The notes beneath the pieces were generated by a model. That model was not told the DNA's origin and ran no database searches. It saw only the letters and a program-made list of their open reading frames with translations. A DNA stretch of 64,000 bases from Ananas comosus (lineage: Eukaryota > Streptophyta > Magnoliopsida > Poales > Bromeliaceae): the NCBI RefSeq assembly GCF_001540865.1, contig NC_033623.1, forward strand, positions 13,700,116-13,764,115, in the 5' to 3' direction. A program made the position numbers and the translations under genes. Of the stretch, positions 59,675 through 64,000 are shown piece after piece (position 1 is the stretch's first letter; every line of letters starts with the position of its first letter).

Positions 59675-61966
59675 TAATTTAATTAAGTTAAGCGGAACTT
59701 TCCTAATATGATATTGCTTTCTTATTGGTGTTAACTGTCATGTTGGTGAAAAAGTTTAGAATGCAGCAGTCACATTATTAATGTGATATTCTCAAACAAT
59801 CAAATTGTCACATTACTAATGTGGTGTTCTCAACTAATCATATTGCTTTTCTAGAGTTCATTCATTTTATCATGATTTAAAAAAAAAAAAAATTTCAAAA
59901 GAAGAGATATGATTGGTTAGATATATAGATGACGCGTGTATCTGTAACATGATAGACTTCTTCATTAGCGCTGAGCCAATTTTGGCTGGTTTTTTGGGTC
60001 CGATGGGCCTAGTAACTAATTGTATTCCCGAACTAACCCAAAACATCCAGCCCTTTAATATTTGGAGCCATATGAAGTTCTGAATTGGAGAACATTGTTT
60101 TTTAAAAAAAAGGCAAAAAATGTTTAGAGACCTCAACTACAGCCCATTTGGATGTAAATCCCTCAATAATTTTTATTTTTCTTTTTTTCACTCCTCAACT
60201 TCAACTTTAAAATTGATGCTTAAATGTTAACAAAATTGGCAATTTTATTGTTTAAAAAAGATTAAAAATAGTTAAATTTAACGAATTAGATAATTGAATC
60301 TACTAAAATTTAATCAAACGGATAGTAATCAGATCTGATGATCCTATTTGTAAGTACCAAAAATCAAATCTTGTGATTTGTGATAATGTCACTGCTACCA
60401 AAAATGTAAATGCTATACCCGAGAAAATAAATAATATTTCTCAAAAGAAAAATGAAAAAGGTAAAGAAAAATGAAAAGGTAAAAAGAAAAAGGAAAATGA
60501 TGAGCCAGTAAGGGTCCCCCATTTTGACCAAGAGGATAAAAGTTGAGACATGTATTTTGACCGAATTGTGTACTTCAGAATCCAAAATCCCTTTGAAGGT
60601 CCTCCGATGTACGAGGGTTGGAGAGTGCATTCAACATTTGCCTTTCCGGAAACTATTGACACAGTTCTTCTTAATTTCGTAGACCCCATTTCTGAGACCA
60701 TCACCTTTGTTAGATGGGACGTATGGTTTCAGAAAATTGGTATATGTATAGAAAAAAAAAAAATTTGCTGAGAAGGTTAAGAATACAAGATTAATGATCT
60801 CGTGTTTTCCATGTTGAATTATTATGTATGATGATTATAATATTAATAGCTTAGAATTTTAAAGATAAAATAGAAGAGCTACCTGAGTATGAAACTCAGG
60901 AGGTGTTGAGAGTCATGACAGCTAGCCGTTAGATGGTGTGGTTAATTCAATGGTATATACAATTGAATTTTTCAAATCCAATCACGTGAAATCCCAACTT
61001 CTCAGAAATCAATAATCTCATTCCGTTGAGATTATTTGTTAGAAATCTACACCTTAATAGTTTTACACCGAATAATTAATGAAAAAATAAAAACTCATAT
61101 TAATTGCTTCATATCTAATAAGTTTAAACTTTTGATTGAATGAGTTTTAGTACTCTATAATTTATTACATATTTTAGCATGTATGGCTGCAGAGTGACTT
61201 CGAACGAGAAGCGAAAATCTTAAAAAATTGGATAGCCAATTTATTCATAACTTCTATACGAATTAAAAATAAATGAAAAAAAAAAGAAACAAAATCCCTT
61301 ACGTAGAAGTAGAAGACGCCTTTTTTTTCTTTAATAAGAGCCATGCAGTGTTTCTTTGGACATCCAATAATATCCAACATTGAAACTTGGGGTTGCATGT
61401 ATGTGCCTTACGTTACGTGCCCCATAACCTTTACCGATTACCGAGGGTGGGCCTTCAATTGCCCCACACTCCCCTCCCACACTCTGTCTCATGATCTCAT
61501 CTCCCACTAAGCTTCTTCCAGGTGCTTATATTTTTAGATGGATTCCCTCCTACCAATCAATAAACAGGTGTTTTCCTTTTATACACCCCACAAAAACTTG
61601 GAAATCCTTCCTCTATCCACATCTCCAATCACCTCCACATTATGAATAGTACATACCCCTGCTTGATATTTTAGAAATTATTTTAGTTAAAATGTTGCGA
61701 GAATTGAAAGTAATTATGCTATAAATAGTACACTATGTAGTTCGCGACCGATGTGGTGGATGAGGCCCAGGTGTAATCCCAACTATCATTAGCGTCTTTC
61801 CTCCTGTTAACCATCCCAGGTCACGGCTAACTAATACCTACATACCAAATTGAAAGCTCAAAAACGCAACCACGTGTTGGCTTTTGCTTGTCCAATTATC
61901 TTTCTTAAATGCATCGTAATCATAATAAATATTATTAGATAGGAAATGTTGTAGTAATATAATTAG

Positions 61967-62625
61967 GGCCCGTTTAGCCTAGATTTTGAAAAAATAATTT
62001 ATACAGAATTGATTTTGGTTTCGAAAAGTAATTTTGGTTAAAAGTTGTATAGCGTTTTGGCTAAGTTTAAATAAAAGTAATTTTTTTGAAGTTATTTTGT
62101 AAAACCGTTTGCCAAATTTTTTTGATTTTTGCATAAATTAATATTTTTATTAAATTTTATTTTAAAATAATTTAAATTTTAAATTTTAATTTGAATTAAA
62201 ATTAAAATGTTTAAATTTCAAAATTGTACGAAATTTAAAATTTTATATTTTTATTTAAAAAATAAATTTAAAATTTAAAATTTAAAATTTTAATTTTTAA
62301 TCTAAATTTAAATTTAAAAATTAAAAATTTTAAATTTAAAAATTCAAATATGAATTTAAAATCTTAAAATTAGAATTAAATTTAAATTTAAACTTTGAAT
62401 CTAAAATTAAAATAAAAATTTAAAGTTTGAGTCCAAAATTAGAATTAGATTTCAAGAAGCAGTTTTTTTCTGCTTCTGATTCAGGGCCTTCAAAATTAAT
62501 TTTCTGATTCTGAAAAATAGAATTAGATTTTTCTAGCACTCGTTAACAAACACTCTACTGAGCCCAAAATTATTTTTAGGCCAAGAATCACTTTTCAGAA
62601 GCAGAGCTGAACACTCCCTTAAAGC
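61967..62625. mobile_element. Large MITE-like element with AT-rich core
   Basis: The left end GGGCCCGTTTAGCCTAGATT and the complement of the right end (GGGAGTGTTCAGCTCTGCTT) are imperfect inverted repeats that continue into TTCTGAAAAGTGATT-like sequence. Between 62150 and 62430 the core is built of AAATTTAAATTTTAAA-type words. Non-coding. Confidence 0.55.
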
Positions 62626-62955
62626 GCTATTAGAGGTTCCGAAGAATGTTATCTCTATATAATGTTGATACGTTAACTCTTATAATAAATACATGAAATT
62701 CAAAGCATTTCAAAAAAAAAAAAATCTGAAAATGCCACGCTATAAAGGCTACTAATATTTTACAAAATTCAAATACAGTATTAATATATTGGTACGCTTA
62801 TGTAACATTTTTGGACCGCGTAAATAAGCTAATTAAATATTTTTATACTGTAATAATATACATATAAATAATATTATTGAGAGAGAACTGTAGCTAATAA
62901 GATTAAGCGTCCCATCATTACTCCTACAAGCAATCATTATATAAGCCCTAAAAGA

Positions 62956-63145
62956 GAAAAATTTTAAAATGCAACGGGTATATTGGTGACGTGGCATAAC
63001 AAATCAATCAAATATCTTCTTTTAGGAGTATATGTCCCATCATGATTGTAAAAAAATATTTTAATTATACTTTTGTTTAAAAAAAGAAAATGTGATTGAT
63101 TTATTATTGATGACGTGGTGCAAGTGTGATAGTGTAGGATTCCTC
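62956..63145. mobile_element. Second copy of the 190-bp Mutator-like MITE
   Basis: This copy is in opposite orientation to the one in tomosyn exon 2 and has the same 190-base length and the same terminal words. Flanks CCTAAAAGA and TCTAAAAGG are an imperfect 9-bp duplication (7 of 9). The weaker duplication suggests an older insertion than that in tomosyn. Confidence 0.8.
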
Positions 63146-63172
63146 TCTAAAAGGTGTCTAGACGCGTCATCG

Positions 63173-63741
63173 GGGTTTTTTTGCAAATAGCCTCCTGACA
63201 AATTTTATTTGCAAAAATAGCCCCGTCCAAAAATTATTTGCAAAAATGGCCCTGTCTTTGCCACGCCAGCGCTACGTTAGCGCCACGCGGGCAGGACGGG
63301 CCCAGATGTTTAAGTTGAACACGGTGAACCATTCATCGTGTTCAATACAAGATTTTTGTATTGGACACGGTGAATGGTTCACCGTGTCCAATACAAATAC
63401 CCCAACAATGGGTAAGTTCGAGGTATTTGTATTAGATACGGTGAACCATTCACCGTATCCAATTATTTGTATTGGACACGGTGAATGGTCACCGTGTCCA
63501 ATACAAACAGCTATTTTGTATTGGACACGATGAATCATTCACCGTGTTCAATACAAAAACTTTGTATTGAACACGATGAATGGTTCACCGTGTTCAACTT
63601 AATCATCTGGCCCAGCCCAGCCCGCGTGGCGCTGACGTGGCACTTGCGTGGCGGGGCCAGGACCATTTTTGGAAATAAATTTTTGGCAGGGCCAAATTTA
63701 AAATTTTTTTTTGTAAGGAGACTATTTGTAAAAAAAGCCCC
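63173..63741. mobile_element. 569-bp fold-back element with six internal hairpins
   Basis: Long inverted arms (about 63173-63314 and 63602-63741, including GGGGTTTTTTT against AAAAAAAGCCCC) enclose six head-to-tail palindromes between 63315 and 63601. Each is built on TTGTATTGGACACGGTGAA and its complement. Flanks GCGTCATCG (63164-63172) and GCATCATCG (63742-63750) form a 9-bp duplication with one mismatch, pointing to a Mutator-like class. Open reading frames in it are by-products of the palindromes. Confidence 0.85.
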
Positions 63742-63750
63742 GCATCATCG

Positions 63751-64000
63751 CTTTCACTTGTGGAGTGTTAGCAGTGCATATTGCCCGATTCTCGATGCTA
63801 TGCTCTTTACTGCATTTAGATTTATGATTCTTTATGAAAAGGATAGGATTACCTTTGGATAAAGACACTTTCATATTGCCTTTTGGTGCAACTTAACAAA
63901 TAGCTCTTCTATACACTATAGTAGGCATCTGACACTAAAAAAAGAAAAAAAAGAAAAAAAAATGGAACACGTGATTACTATTAAAGAAATAAAAGCACCT
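63751..64000. other. Unassigned DNA at the window end
   Basis: AT-rich sequence with A tracts (63937-63962). Nothing recognised. Confidence 0.5.

Larger units (their letters stand above)
58535..62955. other. GAUT 3' flank and transposon-rich DNA
   Basis: The GAUT 3' UTR probably covers the first few hundred bases. Elements recognised are an inverted-repeat MITE at 59318-59674 and a large AT-rich element at 61967-62625. A polypurine tract lies at 60425-60500. An orphan TATAAATA at 61720 has no gene attached. No credible coding exon was found. Confidence 0.5.

Noticed and set aside
60550..60771. 73-codon frame in the terminal transposon-rich region
   Set aside because: No recognised domain, no promoter or splice context; surrounded by polypurine and AT-rich DNA.
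63246..63538. Open reading frames on both strands in the final kilobase
   Set aside because: They run through the palindromic units of the fold-back element and repeat the same words; no protein resemblance.
63315..63601. CRISPR-like array
   Set aside because: The regularly spaced palindromes abut with almost no unique spacer, and the DNA is plant nuclear. It is the core of a fold-back transposon.

Overview
The window is plant nuclear DNA. Nine multi-exon genes are interrupted by introns with plant-type GT-AG (and some GC-AG) borders, separated by AT-rich intergenic DNA full of short non-autonomous transposons and SINEs. Gene families that occur in or are typical of plants (RWP-RK/RKD factor, RLCK-VII kinase, GAUT pectin glycosyltransferase) settle the kingdom. 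GC-rich first exons and many (CT)n/(GA)n tracts around genes would suit a monocot, possibly a pineapple-like commelinid, but that is only an inference. There is one 16-base assembly gap (4838-4853) and single Ns at 24088, 33049, 33242 and 42378.

Layout. 2120-6194 (+): SRPK-type splicing-factor kinase, 4 exons. 9369-23472 (+): tomosyn/Lgl-family WD40 protein with an R-SNARE-like tail, 24 exons. Its exon 2 is split by a 190-bp transposon with a perfect 9-bp target duplication, its intron 1 holds an antisense tRNA-Thr(CGU) gene, and its intron 2 is a 2.3-kb minisatellite. 26329-27785 (-): HMGB chromatin protein. 28981-31256 (-): TANGO2 homologue. 34584-39908 (+): bromodomain protein of the plant BRD1/2/13 type. 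42896-43988 (+): RWP-RK (RKD-like) factor. 48381-51414 (+): PBL-type receptor-like cytoplasmic kinase with several upstream ORFs. 51984-53026 (-): cis-prenyltransferase. 53821-58534 (+): GAUT family GT8 glycosyltransferase. The last 5 kb is transposon-rich and ends in a 569-bp fold-back element made of six consecutive hairpins.

The genes do not form a pathway; this is an ordinary gene-dense eukaryotic segment. Shared features are (GA/CT)n tracts just upstream of seven of the nine start codons, three GC-AG introns in three different genes, telomere-like CCCTAA tracts at two genes, and a divergent promoter region (about 795 bp) between the prenyltransferase and GAUT genes.

All exon borders were set by hand from splice signals, reading phase and recalled family conservation. 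No transcript data were available, so the first exons of the GAUT and RKD genes are the least certain parts.
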